Shown here: in pieces, positions 8,274 through 17,084 of the stretch
Position numbering within the stretch: the first letter of the stretch is position 1
How the letters are laid out: every line of letters starts with the position of its first letter
Source of the DNA: Paraburkholderia haematera
GTDB lineage: Bacteria; Pseudomonadota; Gammaproteobacteria; Burkholderiales; Burkholderiaceae
NCBI RefSeq assembly: GCF_905220975.1
Contig: NZ_CAJNBK010000022.1
Coordinates: 52,881-116,880 of the forward strand
Direction of reading: 5' to 3'
DNA: 64,000 nt
Translations under genes and position numbers: made by a program
The notes under the pieces: generated by a model
Told to the model about the DNA's origin: nothing
What the model saw: the letters and a program-made list of their open reading frames with translations, nothing else
Database searches by the model: none

Positions 8274-9494
8274 TCAGAACCGGTGAACGATGCCCACACC
8301 AACCGCAAACTGACTGCCCGAGGAAGACGGCGCGCTGTTATACCCATCGCCGAGCGTCGCCGTGGCATCGATGATCTGCCCGGCCCCATTGGTTCCCAAC
8401 GTCTTGCCCTTCGCCTTCTGATAGGCCTCCAGCGCGTACAGCCCTGTGCGCTTGGACAGCGAGTAATACTCCGAGAGATTGAACTGGTGGTATTGCGCGT
8501 TGTCCTGAATGCCGTTCGCGCGCGTGGCACGGGTATAGCTGTAGCCCGCGCCGAAATCCCACGTAACGGCCGGCTTCCAGTGCAGAACGAGCCCCCCTGT
8601 ATTGAAGATCGCGGTGTCGTGGAACTTCGAGCCGCTGCCCGGAATGTACTGAACGTTCGAATAGGTCGCCGTGACATCCCACGCGCTATTGAACGTGTAG
8701 CCGCCGCCTACCGCGAAACGCTGTTGTGCCTGCGCGGTCTGGTAGCCGTTGGTCAGCGCGGAAACGCCAATCTGCGAGCCGCCGTTCGTGGTGGTCGAAT
8801 CCGCGCCCCACGCGCCGCCGCCCGAGGTCGAATTGTTGATCCGCGAGAAGCCGACTGCGAGGCCCACCGGGCCCATTGCATACTGAACCGCGGTCGACCA
8901 GGTCGAGCCCTGGTTCGTGCTGCCCGCCACGCCGCCGAGCGAATACGAGCCGCTCACCGTCAGGCCGTACAGCTTCGGCGACGTGTACTCCAGCGTGTTG
9001 TTCGCGCGGTAGATCGTGTCGAGACCGTCGATATCGCCGGGATGCGCGCCGTAGTAGCCGGTAATCCAGGTGGTCGGGCTATACGGCGAGAGCAGTTGGT
9101 AATACGAAGCATATTGCCGGCCCGCTGTGAACGTACCATACGCCGGGTTGGTCAAGCCGACCCACGCCTGGCGGCCGAAGATCGCATTGGTGTATTGCTG
9201 ACCGCCGTTTGCCGAATTGAAGCCGGACTCGAGCTGAAAGATCGCCTTCGTGTTTCCGCCCAGATCTTCGCCGCCTTTCAGGCCGAAGCGGCTGCCCGCA
9301 TACACGCCGGGCGTCATCTTGACGGCTGACTTCCCGCCGCTGGTGCTGCCGAGGGTCGACTGATTGCTCGTATAGGAAATGCCGTTGTCGACAATGCCGT
9401 ACAACGTGACGCTGCTTTGCGCGAACGCCGGCATGGAAGCCGCGATCGCCGCCCCGAACAACACAACGTCTACTCGCCTGATACCTTTGTTCAT
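8274..9494 (-). CDS. Gram-negative porin
   Basis: The ATG at 9492-9494 has a GGAG site at normal spacing; an upstream in-frame Met at 9545 has none. The 406-residue protein has a signal peptide ending AFA, the mature start QSSVTLYGIVDNGISYTSNQ, GSRFGLKGGEDLGGNTKAIF, and the C-terminal Phe of outer-membrane porins (IVHRF). It closes the minus-strand run ligB-ligA-MFS-membrane protein, so it may be the outer-membrane entry for the same aromatic acid. A strong terminator follows. Confidence 0.92.
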   Translation of the reverse strand: MNKGIRRVDVVLFGAAIAASMPAFAQSSVTLYGIVDNGISYTSNQSTLGSTSGGKSAVKMTPGVYAGSRFGLKGGEDLGGNTKAIFQLESGFNSANGGQQYTNAIFGRQAWVGLTNPAYGTFTAGRQYASYYQLLSPYSPTTWITGYYGAHPGDIDGLDTIYRANNTLEYTSPKLYGLTVSGSYSLGGVAGSTNQGSTWSTAVQYAMGPVGLAVGFSRINNSTSGGGAWGADSTTTNGGSQIGVSALTNGYQTAQAQQRFAVGGGYTFNSAWDVTATYSNVQYIPGSGSKFHDTAIFNTGGLVLHWKPAVTWDFGAGYSYTRATRANGIQDNAQYHQFNLSEYYSLSKRTGLYALEAYQKAKGKTLGTNGAGQIIDATATLGDGYNSAPSSSGSQFAVGVGIVHRF

Positions 9495-9574
9495 TCTGCA
9501 GATCTCCAATTCATACGCGTTGTTGAAATTTTTATCCATCGGCACGGTCGCCAGCGCTTCCTCAAGCCCGGACG

Positions 9575-10117
9575 CTATTGCCCTTTTGGTTGCAGGAGCC
9601 GCTTTACCGTCAAGGCCAAGGGGACGGTGAAGAAGATATGGGACATGAAGCCGCCAATGATCACGGCCGGGTCGTAGTAGTTCGGGTGGTTATCGGAGGC
9701 GATCATGATCGCCACGTGCATCGCGATCCATGCGACAACCGCGTAAAACAGCGCCACGAAAGTCGCTTCGTATCCGCGCCGCCGAAAGTACGGCCAGATC
9801 GCCGCAAATAGCACGCCCCACGCGGACGCGAAGACAAAGTGAATGCCCGTGCCGACGATATAGGCCCACACGCCGAGCGACTCCTGCACCTCTTTGCCGA
9901 ACACGAGTCCCGTCGCGTTGCGTGGAATGCCCGCCAACGGCATCAGGTGCTGCGCGCCTACCCAGATGAGCGCTTCGTAAATCCAGATGATCACGGCACC
10001 GATCAATCCACCGGCCACACCCGCGCGAAGCATCGCCATGCGGTTTGGCCATTCCACCTTGTTCGGCGCCACGCCCGTATTGAGCCCACTTCCACTCGCG
10101 CTGAAATCTCCACTCAT
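9575..10117 (-). CDS. Uncharacterised four-helix inner-membrane protein
   Basis: The ATG at 10115-10117 is preceded by GGAGAG; the alternative TTG five codons upstream is less likely. The 180-residue product has four probable membrane helices: about LRAGVAGGLIGAVIIWIYEA, VGTGIHFVFASAWGVLFAAI, FVALFYAVVAWIAMHVAIMI and VIIGGFMSHIFFTVPLALTV. I do not recognise a characterised family with confidence; it broadly resembles small DUF membrane proteins such as the YagU type. It lies between the aromatic-acid transporter and a porin on the same strand (gaps 86 and 80 bp), so a role in uptake or the envelope is possible but unproven. Confidence 0.75.
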   Translation of the reverse strand: MSGDFSASGSGLNTGVAPNKVEWPNRMAMLRAGVAGGLIGAVIIWIYEALIWVGAQHLMPLAGIPRNATGLVFGKEVQESLGVWAYIVGTGIHFVFASAWGVLFAAIWPYFRRRGYEATFVALFYAVVAWIAMHVAIMIASDNHPNYYDPAVIIGGFMSHIFFTVPLALTVKRLLQPKGQ

Positions 10118-10203
10118 GTCTCTCTCCGTCAACTACTTCAGGTTAGGGATACCGTGCGCACAGCAGCCAACGCTGCCGTCGCATAAGACCGCTGCAAACG
10201 CAT

Positions 10204-11547
10204 TCAGGCGTCGGCCACCGGACTGGTGATAAAACGCAGCGCGAGACGGTTCACGACGATCGCCGCAGCAGCAATCAGCGCGGGCACCGCGAGCACCGCG
10301 AATACGGTTTCGAAGCTGAATCCGAGCGACAGCAGCGCGCCACCCACGAGCGAGCCCAGAATGCCGCCGAGCCGGCCGAACCCAAGCATCCAGCTCACAC
10401 CGGTTGCGCGGGCACGTGTCGGATAGCACGTCGGCGCGAGTGCATTGAGACCGGTCTGCGCGCCACTCATGAAAAAGCCGGCACAGGTAACGAGAACCGG
10501 CAGCAGATTCGACTTCAGCGTCCCCATGCCCAGCGCGAAGATGAGCACACCCCCGAGCAGATACGCCGCGCCGATCACCGCATTGCGATCCATGCGGTCC
10601 ATCGCGAAGCCAACCGCCACGGCGCCCACCGTGCCGCCCAACTGGAACATGCCGGTAATCGCGGCAGCGCGCTCGACGGGCAAGCCGGCGTCCTTGATCA
10701 GCGTGGGCAGCCAGCCGGTCAGCAGATAGATGATCAGCAGACCCATGAAGTACGTGAGCCACAGCATCAGCGTGCTGAACGCGTAGCCGTCCGCGAACAG
10801 CATGCGCACCGGTGCTTTCGCAGCGATCACCGGTTCGGGCGCGGTGAAGCGCACGTCCTGACCGAAGACATGCCCGCACACGCGGCCGAGCGTTGCCGCG
10901 ATGCGCTGCGCCGGCATTTTGCGCACCAGCATCAACCGCGCGGATTCGGGCAGCAGCCACAGCAGCAAGGGAACACTGAGGATCGGCAAAATGCCGCCGA
11001 ACATGAACACCGCGCGCCAGCCGAAGTGCGGGATCAGCGAGGCCGCCACGAATCCACCGGCACCGGACCCAAAGTTAAAACCGGTGAACATGATCGTGAG
11101 CAGCAGCGAGCGGCTGCGCGACGGCACATATTCGGAGAGCAGCGTGGTCGAGTTCGGCATCGCGGCGCCGAGGCCCAGACCCGTCAGAAAACGCAGCGTG
11201 ACGAGTTGCATGGGTGAAGCGGCGAAAGCGCAGATCAGGCTGAAGAAGCCGAAGCAGAGCACGGAGGCAACCAGTACTTTCTTTCGTCCGATCCGATCGG
11301 CAATCGGCCCCGCGGCCAGCGCACCGATCGCGAGGCCGACCATCGCGGCGCTCATTACCGGACCGAAGGCGGCCCGGCTAACACTCCAGTCATGCATGAT
11401 GACGGGCGCGACAAAACCCATCACGGCCGTGTCCAGACCGTCCATCATGACGATCAGAAAACATAGAACGAGGACCAGCCACTGGTACGCCGACACCTTG
11501 CGTGCATCGATAAACGCCTTGATGTCGACTGAGTTTGCAGATTTCAT
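10204..11547 (-). CDS. MFS aromatic-acid:H+ symporter (AAHS-type, PcaK-like)
   Basis: The ATG at 11545-11547 has a GGAGAC site; the longer frame to 11631 lacks one. The 447-residue protein has 12 predicted helices. The AAHS signature in helix 1 (LIVMMDGLDTAVMGFVAPVI), with the DGxD motif, is required in PcaK for aromatic-acid uptake. The MFS loop motif GPIADRIGRKKVL follows helix 2. It is 111 bp downstream of ligA on the same strand, so gallate, protocatechuate or a related acid is the likely substrate. Confidence 0.9.
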   Translation of the reverse strand: MKSANSVDIKAFIDARKVSAYQWLVLVLCFLIVMMDGLDTAVMGFVAPVIMHDWSVSRAAFGPVMSAAMVGLAIGALAAGPIADRIGRKKVLVASVLCFGFFSLICAFAASPMQLVTLRFLTGLGLGAAMPNSTTLLSEYVPSRSRSLLLTIMFTGFNFGSGAGGFVAASLIPHFGWRAVFMFGGILPILSVPLLLWLLPESARLMLVRKMPAQRIAATLGRVCGHVFGQDVRFTAPEPVIAAKAPVRMLFADGYAFSTLMLWLTYFMGLLIIYLLTGWLPTLIKDAGLPVERAAAITGMFQLGGTVGAVAVGFAMDRMDRNAVIGAAYLLGGVLIFALGMGTLKSNLLPVLVTCAGFFMSGAQTGLNALAPTCYPTRARATGVSWMLGFGRLGGILGSLVGGALLSLGFSFETVFAVLAVPALIAAAAIVVNRLALRFITSPVADA

Positions 11548-11658
11548 GCGTGTCTCCGGAGAAAATAGTTTCCCGCCCCGGTGTTCTGTCGAACCCGGGG
11601 TCTTCCTTGTATCGAAGTGAAAAACCGCCAAACAGATGCGGCGCAGCGTCGAGTCGTC

Positions 11659-12018
11659 CTAGACGGCGTCCGGTACCCTGCGCGTTTTCAGAAACGCTTC
11701 GAGTGTTTCGCCTCGCATGCTGGCGTACATGCCCAGGTTCGTGATCTTCACCACCCGCGCAAATTTCTCGAGAACGAAGAAACACACGCCATAGCGGATC
11801 AGGCCGATCCAGTCGGTGTTGTCGACGAGCGTGCGCTCTTCTGCCGTCAGATTGGCCGCGTCGTATGCGGCGGCCCGGTTCTCGAGCCAGAGCGTGCGAG
11901 CCGGCGCTTCACGCATCTGCCAGAAAAAGCGGTTCAGGCGCATCGCCTTCATGCTCTGGCGGATATCGAACGGATACGTGCCCGTCAATTCCTCGATACC
12001 GGTCAGTTGCGGGTTCAT
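11659..12018 (-). CDS. ligA: Extradiol dioxygenase small subunit, LigA-type
   Basis: The 119-residue protein matches the protocatechuate 4,5-dioxygenase alpha subunit: YPFDIRQSMKAMRLNRFFW near residue 15, then RALVDNTDWIGLIRYG-type text and a C-terminal LGMYASMRGETLEAFLKTRR. In LigAB the alpha subunit covers the active site of the catalytic beta subunit. The start codon overlaps the stop of ligB (ATGA, 12015-12018), so the two are translationally coupled. The preferred substrate (protocatechuate or gallate) cannot be decided from sequence. Confidence 0.92.
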   Translation of the reverse strand: MNPQLTGIEELTGTYPFDIRQSMKAMRLNRFFWQMREAPARTLWLENRAAAYDAANLTAEERTLVDNTDWIGLIRYGVCFFVLEKFARVVKITNLGMYASMRGETLEAFLKTRRVPDAV

Positions 12019-12860
12019 TGCGCCACCTCGTCTTCGTAGAGGGTCACGGCCATGGCGGTGCTCGTCGCAAGGTAGTAGCTGCGATGCAGTTCACGAACCG
12101 TGGGGCCCAGCGCACCGCGCATGGCGAGCCACATGATCGTCTCCACGCTCTCCGCGCCGCCGAGGCGCACATAGTCGACGTGCTTCATCGCGGCAAGACG
12201 CTGCGGGTCACGGACGATCAGATCGAGGAACGCCATGTCCCAATCGGTATTATTGAAACCGCTTCGCTCCCCGTGAACCTGGTGAGACAGGCCGCCCGTG
12301 CCGACCACCACCACGTCCAGATCCTGCTCGAACGATTCGATCGCGCGGCGCAGCGCCTGACCGAGGCGGTAGCAGCGGTTCGCGGTGGGCAGCGGATATT
12401 GCAGCACGTTGACTTCCATCGGTACGAGCGACATCGGCCAGCCGCCGTCGTGCGGCACCATCAGCGAGAGCGGCGAATTACATCCGTGATCGAGTGCGCG
12501 GTCCTGGAAGATCGTCAGATCGAACTCGTCGTTGACGAGCTGCTCCGCGATGTGGATAGCCAGATCGGGATGACCGGCGATGTCCGGCAGCGGGCGCTTG
12601 CCCGCGCCTTCGTCCGCGAATGTATGGTTAGCCGACACACCTAACGCGAAGGTCGGATAGCAATCGAAGAAAAAACTGTTGGCATGGTCGTTGTAGAACA
12701 TCACCATCACATCCGGCTTACGTTCGGCAAGCCAGTTGGCCACCGGTTCGTAGCCTTTAAAGAGCGGCGCCCACGCGGGGTCGTTCTGCTTGCCCTTGTC
12801 GTACGCCATGCCGATCGTGGGCACATGCGACGTGCCGATTCCACCAATGATTCTTGCCAT
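12015..12860 (-). CDS. ligB: Extradiol dioxygenase catalytic subunit, LigB-type (protocatechuate 4,5- or gallate dioxygenase)
   Basis: This 281-residue class III extradiol dioxygenase keeps the iron ligands and catalytic His of Sphingobium LigB at a constant offset: H12 in GTSHVPTIG, H59 in YNDHANSFF, H193 in GLSHQVHGER, and E240 in GGAESVETIMW. It opens protocatechuate or gallate at the 4,5 bond with O2. The lower-pathway enzymes GalB and GalC lie 11 kb away, and both routes converge on 4-oxalomesaconate. It is the first gene of a unit that continues to the porin at 8274, with a LysR-type regulator divergent. Confidence 0.93.
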   Translation of the reverse strand: MARIIGGIGTSHVPTIGMAYDKGKQNDPAWAPLFKGYEPVANWLAERKPDVMVMFYNDHANSFFFDCYPTFALGVSANHTFADEGAGKRPLPDIAGHPDLAIHIAEQLVNDEFDLTIFQDRALDHGCNSPLSLMVPHDGGWPMSLVPMEVNVLQYPLPTANRCYRLGQALRRAIESFEQDLDVVVVGTGGLSHQVHGERSGFNNTDWDMAFLDLIVRDPQRLAAMKHVDYVRLGGAESVETIMWLAMRGALGPTVRELHRSYYLATSTAMAVTLYEDEVAQ

Positions 12861-13257
12861 ATTCCGTTGTCTTCCGTTGCTTCGTGCCGCGCCAGCGTGC
12901 GCTGATCGGATAGGTCGCCGCTACCGGGCGGGCAGCCATTGCAACCCTCTTGAGATGCAACAATATGGATCGTGCAGGCTCGCCGGAAGTACGGGTAAAC
13001 CACATCCGTACCGGTTAAATTGCTCGCAAGGACCCTGATTGCCCGTTGCCGGTGCTCGAACAAACTCGGGAAGCCGCGCTGGATATAGGGATTCGGGTGT
13101 CCCGGGTGAGCGTCCCGCATCCGGGTCCATGCCCCCAGCCATTCACGCGCGATAAACAAAACAGATGTCTGGGAAACGAAGTCGCAAGCCGCCTGCCAAG
13201 CGTGGTACGGGAGGTGATGCGTCGCTATACTTGATGGCCTCGAATGAGTAGAGACCC
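12861..13257. other. Divergent intergenic region between ligB and its likely regulator
   Basis: This 397-bp gap separates the divergent ligB unit and the tandem-HTH LysR gene. Long open frames here (e.g. 12707-13159 minus) overlap ligB and show no domain. The operators for the regulator are expected here, but I found no palindrome strong enough to mark. Confidence 0.55.
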
Positions 13258-13329
13258 ATGAACGAGATCACCCAGCACACGATCGCGGAGGCGTTGAACA
13301 TCCGCCGGCCGGAGCGGCGCCGTCCGTGA
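13258..13329 (+). CDS. Possible 23-residue leader peptide overlapping the LysR start
   Basis: An ATG at 13258 opens a 23-codon frame whose TGA (13327-13329) overlaps the GTG start of the LysR gene (13326-13328) as GTGA. Such overlaps usually mean translational coupling. The peptide is Arg-rich at its end (RRPERRRP) and has no known relative that I recognise. The ribosome binding site is only weak (GAGTAGAGACCC), so this may be chance. Confidence 0.35.
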   Translation: MNEITQHTIAEALNIRRPERRRP

Positions 13330-14573
13330 GCAACAAAGAACTTCTCAATCTGGCGCAACTGCGCGCCTTCCGACTCGTCGCCGATATGGGCAGCGCAACG
13401 CGCGCGGCGGCCGCGCTCTTTCGCGCTCAGTCGGCCGTGACCCGTTCGGTACAGGAACTGGAGTCGGCACTCGGCGAGCCCCTCTTCGATCGCGGCCCCT
13501 CAGGCATGCTCCCAACGCCGGTTGGCCGCGCCGTGTTGCAGCGATGCGAACGCATCTTCGCCGAGCTGGAAGAACTTGCACGGTGGTGCGGCGCGCGGCA
13601 GGCGCGCCGGCGGCCGACCGCAGACGGCGCGCTTCCGGCCTATCTGCTCAACACGCGGCGGCTTCAGCTATTCATTGCGTTAGCGCGACATCGGCACATG
13701 CCCAGTGCCGCGAAGACATTCGGTATCAGTCAGCCGGCCGTGAGTACCGCGATTCGCGTGCTGGAAAGCGGCTCCGGCCTGAGTCTTTTCCATCGAAGCC
13801 CGCGTGGGATCCAGCTCACTACGGAGGGCGAAACGTTTCTGCTTCACGTACGCCGGGCATTGAACGAACTACGGCACGTGCCCGACGATATCGCGGCTTT
13901 GCACGGCAAGATTCAGGGCGCGGTGACGGTCGGCGCGTTGCCGCTCGGGCGCACACTGCTCCTGCCAAGGGCGATCGCGCGAATGACCGCGGAGCATCCA
14001 GGCGTGCGGGTCGTCACCGACGAAAGCGCTTACGAGCTGCTCGTCGCGGGCCTGCGAGCGGGCGATATCGACTTCATTCTCGGCGCGCTGCGCGACAACG
14101 ACGCGAGTAGCGGCCTGAAGAGCGAGCGCCTGATGTCGGAAGATATGGTGGTTCTGGTGCGCCACGATCATCCGTTCACGCACGCGCGCGATCTGAGCGT
14201 CATGGACCTGCGCGACGCGCAGTGGGTCTTGCCCCGCAGCAATGCGCCGGCGCGCGCCCTGTTCGAAGCGCAATTCAAGCGTCTGAAAGTGAAACCGCCC
14301 ATGCCCACGATCGAGACCGCGGACCTCGCGGTGATTCGCGGGCTGCTGCTCGGTACGGACATGGTCGCGGCGCTTTCAGGCCAGCAACTGCACTATGAAG
14401 TTCAGTCCGGTCAGTTGGCCGTGCTCGACGTGCAGTTGCACAACACCCGGCGCGACATAGGGTTGACCGTGCGTGCCGCCGGCACGCCCTCACCTGCCGC
14501 GCGTGCGTTGATCGATGCGATCCGGCTATCGGTTGTCGATGTGACTCGCACGATCGGCATCGCCGCTGGTTAG
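13326..14573 (+). CDS. LysR-type regulator with two tandem DNA-binding domains
   Basis: The 415-residue protein is ~110 residues longer than a normal LysR protein because the winged-helix domain occurs twice. The first covers residues 8-67 (AQLRAFRLVADMGSATRAAA, then RAQSAVTRSVQELE). The second covers residues 110-170 (LQLFIALARHRHMPSAAKTF, then GISQPAVSTAIRVLE). A single effector domain follows (~190-405; GAVTVGALPLGRTLLLPRAI). The GTG start fits the domain boundary. It is divergent from the ring-cleavage operon and probably senses a pathway compound. A fusion or internal duplication explains its architecture; the two copies have clearly diverged. Confidence 0.9.
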   Translation: MSNKELLNLAQLRAFRLVADMGSATRAAAALFRAQSAVTRSVQELESALGEPLFDRGPSGMLPTPVGRAVLQRCERIFAELEELARWCGARQARRRPTADGALPAYLLNTRRLQLFIALARHRHMPSAAKTFGISQPAVSTAIRVLESGSGLSLFHRSPRGIQLTTEGETFLLHVRRALNELRHVPDDIAALHGKIQGAVTVGALPLGRTLLLPRAIARMTAEHPGVRVVTDESAYELLVAGLRAGDIDFILGALRDNDASSGLKSERLMSEDMVVLVRHDHPFTHARDLSVMDLRDAQWVLPRSNAPARALFEAQFKRLKVKPPMPTIETADLAVIRGLLLGTDMVAALSGQQLHYEVQSGQLAVLDVQLHNTRRDIGLTVRAAGTPSPAARALIDAIRLSVVDVTRTIGIAAG

Positions 14574-14742
14574 CCGCTGGTTAGCCGCTACGCGCTTTCC
14601 TATCCCGCGCACATAGCACGGCATTTGCCGTATCGCCAGCGTTACCGCGGCAAAATCTGTGGAATTCTGATTTACCGAAATCGCGCAGAATACATTGCTG
14701 TTGGCTTGGTCGAATAGGGACGATCAAGACAACGGAAGCAAC

Positions 14743-15048
14743 ATGAAAACCCAACCTCTTTTGTTAGCGCTATTCGCGGTCGCCGCGTTCTGGAGCGTCG
14801 ATTCCCAGGCCGCACAGCCGGATTACGCCTATTCGACGACCGTGCATCTTTCCGACGGAAAAGCGCTGCAGTGCGCCGTGAACGAGCCATTGAGCGCCGT
14901 GAGCAACGCCAGTACCACGCTCACCCGGCGCGAAAAAACGGAAGCCGACGTATTGGCAACCCGCCGATTGCGCCTGGCCAGCGGGCCCACGTCTGACTAT
15001 CCGTCACCGTACACCGCGCCCAACGTCACGTGCGCGGCTGCCGGTTGA
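14743..15048 (+). CDS. Small secreted protein of unknown function
   Basis: The ATG at 14743 is preceded by ACGGAAGC; the longer frame from 14695 is unlikely. The 101-residue product has a signal peptide (MKTQPLLLALFAVAAFWSVD, cleavage near SQAA) and a short mature part with two cysteines (QCAVN and VTCAAAG) that could pair. No domain is recognised. It lies alone between the LysR gene and a convergent lipoprotein gene. Confidence 0.7.
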   Translation: MKTQPLLLALFAVAAFWSVDSQAAQPDYAYSTTVHLSDGKALQCAVNEPLSAVSNASTTLTRREKTEADVLATRRLRLASGPTSDYPSPYTAPNVTCAAAG

Positions 15049-15078
15049 CGTTGAGCGGCACGGCAGAGTTCGGGCGGC

Positions 15079-15246
15079 TCACTCGGTGCGATGCGGGACG
15101 TCGTTGGGGAAAGGATACGGGGCGTGAGGTCCCGGCCATTCCGCTGCCGGCGGACCGCGGAGCGCATCGCACGCGGCGAGACCTGCCAACAGGTTGCACG
15201 TGAGTAACGCGGCGCAGATGCACCGGAGTACTGCTCGACCGTTCAT
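15079..15246 (-). CDS. Small lipoprotein (55 residues)
   Basis: The ATG at 15244-15246 has a perfect AGGAGG site seven bases upstream, which sets this start over the longer frame. The product has a lipoprotein signal with lipobox LAAC (MNGRAVLRCICAALLTCNLL, then AGLAAC). A short Pro-rich tail follows (AEWPGPHAPYPFPNDVPHR). It is likely anchored in the envelope; its function is unknown. Confidence 0.75.
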   Translation of the reverse strand: MNGRAVLRCICAALLTCNLLAGLAACDALRGPPAAEWPGPHAPYPFPNDVPHRTE

Positions 15247-15330
15247 CGCACACCTCCTCGCATCTGGCAGATACGCTACTTCTTGGACCGCCAATCGGCG
15301 TGGCAGGTTGCACCTGACCCGGCTCGACCG

Positions 15331-16977
15331 TTACGTAGCCAGCACGTGGTCAGCGGCGGCGTACGCGTACGGTGCATGAAGATTCCGGTGCCGTCCGCTG
15401 GATTCCTCGGCCGACGACCTATCGTTTTCATGCAGCCTGAAGACGGCCACCGCATCGACGAGCGCGCGCGCCTGATCTTCCAGCGACGCAGCGGCCGCCG
15501 CGGCTTGCTCGACCAGCGCGGCGTTCTGTTGCGTCGCGTTGTCCATCTGCGTCATGGCGGTATTGATCTGAGCAATACCGCGCGACTGCCCTTCGGAGGC
15601 TGCGCTGATCTCGCTGACGATGCCGGTCACGTTGCGGGCCGCCGTGACAATTTCGGCCATCGTCTCGCCCGCGCGTGTCGCGAGTTCGGCGCCGTTTCTC
15701 ACCTTCGCAACCGAATCGCCGATCAGTTCCCTGATCTCTTTCGCCGCTGCGGCCGAACGTTGCGCAAGCGCGCGTACTTCGCCCGCTACCACCGCGAATC
15801 CGCGCCCTTCCTCGCCGGCACGTGCAGCTTCGACGGCCGCATTCAAGGCGAGTATGTTGGTCTGGAACGCGATGCCCTCGATCGCGCCGATGATATCGAC
15901 GATCCGCTTTGAACTCGACGACATGTCCGCGATCACGTCGACAACCTGGCCGACCACGTCGCCACCGCGTACCGCGATCTCCGAGGCGCTCTCCGCGAGC
16001 GCACTGGCCTGCCGCGCGTTATCGGCATTTTGCCGGACCGTCGCCGTCAAATCTTCCATGCTCGACGCGGTCTCCTCCAGCGTCGCCGCCTGCAGTTCCG
16101 TACGCGTCGACAGGTCGGCATTGCCGCTCGCGATCTCGCCTACGCCGTGCGTGATGGCCGCTGTTCCCTGACGCACCTGGCTCACGGCAGCAACGAGCCC
16201 CGCCTGCATCCGGCCGAGTGCAGCCATCAACCGGCCCATTTCGTTGACGCCCAGCGTTGCGATCTCACTGGCCAGATCGCCGGCGGCAATGCGCTCGAAA
16301 TGACGAATGGCGGCGTCGATAGGCCGCACGATCGAATTCGTCAACGCGGATCGCGCGAAGAGGCCGAGGATCATTGCGGCAGACCCAATCGCACCGAAGA
16401 GCCAGAGCAGCCTATGAAAATCCTGTTGCGCCGATGCAAAGCGCGCTTGTTGCTGTTGTGCCTGAAAATCCTCGAGCGCGAGCGCGGCGTTCCGGTAGTC
16501 ACCGAACAGCGTGTCCGGCGCCTGCCGTTGTGTCGTCCGGAATGACATGAAATCGTTCTGGTCGAGCGCGGCGATTTCAGGGGCAAGTGCCTGTTTCATC
16601 AATAGCTCGCGCTTCACGCGCAATGCGTCGGTCAGCTTCCCCTCAAGCTCATTGGACGGTGGTCGCGCGGTATAGGCCGCCAGCTCGCGGTTGCTGGCCG
16701 TCTGCTCCGCATGCACTCGCGCGAGCACCGCATCGGTCGGCTTTCCTTGCGCGACCAGCGTTTCGTACGCACCGAGATCGACTCGCACCTGCTGAAGCGC
16801 TTCGCTGCTGGCGCTCAGGTGTCGCAGCGCAGTCGTCTCGTCGCTGACCATCCTGTCGAGCGCCGTATTGGCCGTTTCGAGACCCGCAATCGACGTGGCG
16901 ATCACCAGCATCAACGCCGCCGTGTAGCCGGCAATCGTGATGGTCAGAGCAGTCCGGATACTGGTATTTCTGAACAT
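15331..16977 (-). CDS. Methyl-accepting chemotaxis protein
   Basis: The ATG at 16975-16977 begins the first membrane helix (TALTITIAGYTAALMLVIAT). The 548-residue receptor has a four-helix-bundle-type periplasmic domain (~35-185), a second membrane helix (LWLFGAIGSAAMILGLFA), a HAMP domain, and a signalling domain with the conserved hairpin tip (EGIAFQTNILALNAAVEAARAG type). Methylation-region Glu/Gln pairs (TQQNAALVEQAAAAA) are present. The ligand is not known. Its position among aromatic-acid genes suggests taxis to such compounds, which is inference only. The C-terminal tail lacks a CheR-binding NWETF pentapeptide. Confidence 0.93.
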   Translation of the reverse strand: MFRNTSIRTALTITIAGYTAALMLVIATSIAGLETANTALDRMVSDETTALRHLSASSEALQQVRVDLGAYETLVAQGKPTDAVLARVHAEQTASNRELAAYTARPPSNELEGKLTDALRVKRELLMKQALAPEIAALDQNDFMSFRTTQRQAPDTLFGDYRNAALALEDFQAQQQQARFASAQQDFHRLLWLFGAIGSAAMILGLFARSALTNSIVRPIDAAIRHFERIAAGDLASEIATLGVNEMGRLMAALGRMQAGLVAAVSQVRQGTAAITHGVGEIASGNADLSTRTELQAATLEETASSMEDLTATVRQNADNARQASALAESASEIAVRGGDVVGQVVDVIADMSSSSKRIVDIIGAIEGIAFQTNILALNAAVEAARAGEEGRGFAVVAGEVRALAQRSAAAAKEIRELIGDSVAKVRNGAELATRAGETMAEIVTAARNVTGIVSEISAASEGQSRGIAQINTAMTQMDNATQQNAALVEQAAAAAASLEDQARALVDAVAVFRLHENDRSSAEESSGRHRNLHAPYAYAAADHVLAT

Positions 16978-17002
16978 GGCTGTCTTCCTCGGCCCGCTGA
17001 GC

Positions 17003-17033
17003 AAAAAAAGCGGCGGACGGACAAGTCCGCCGC
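17003..17033 (-). terminator. Rho-independent terminator of the porin at 17085
   Basis: Arms 17010-17018 and 17025-17033 (GCGGCGGAC / GTCCGCCGC) with a 6-nt loop are followed on the minus strand by seven Ts (complement of 17003-17009). It lies between the porin stop and the chemoreceptor start, so the two are separate transcripts. Confidence 0.9.
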
Positions 17034-17084
17034 CGCCAGTAGGAGCAAATCGATGAACCAATCAGCGTGAATCTGATTCCCGCA

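Noticed and set aside
8283..9329. 348-codon plus-strand frame opposite the porin at 8274
   Set aside because: Shadow of the porin gene; no family resemblance.
14562..14583. Two copies of an 11-bp direct repeat at the end of the tandem-HTH LysR gene
   Set aside because: Short, imperfectly continued and without consequence for the frame; likely chance slippage.
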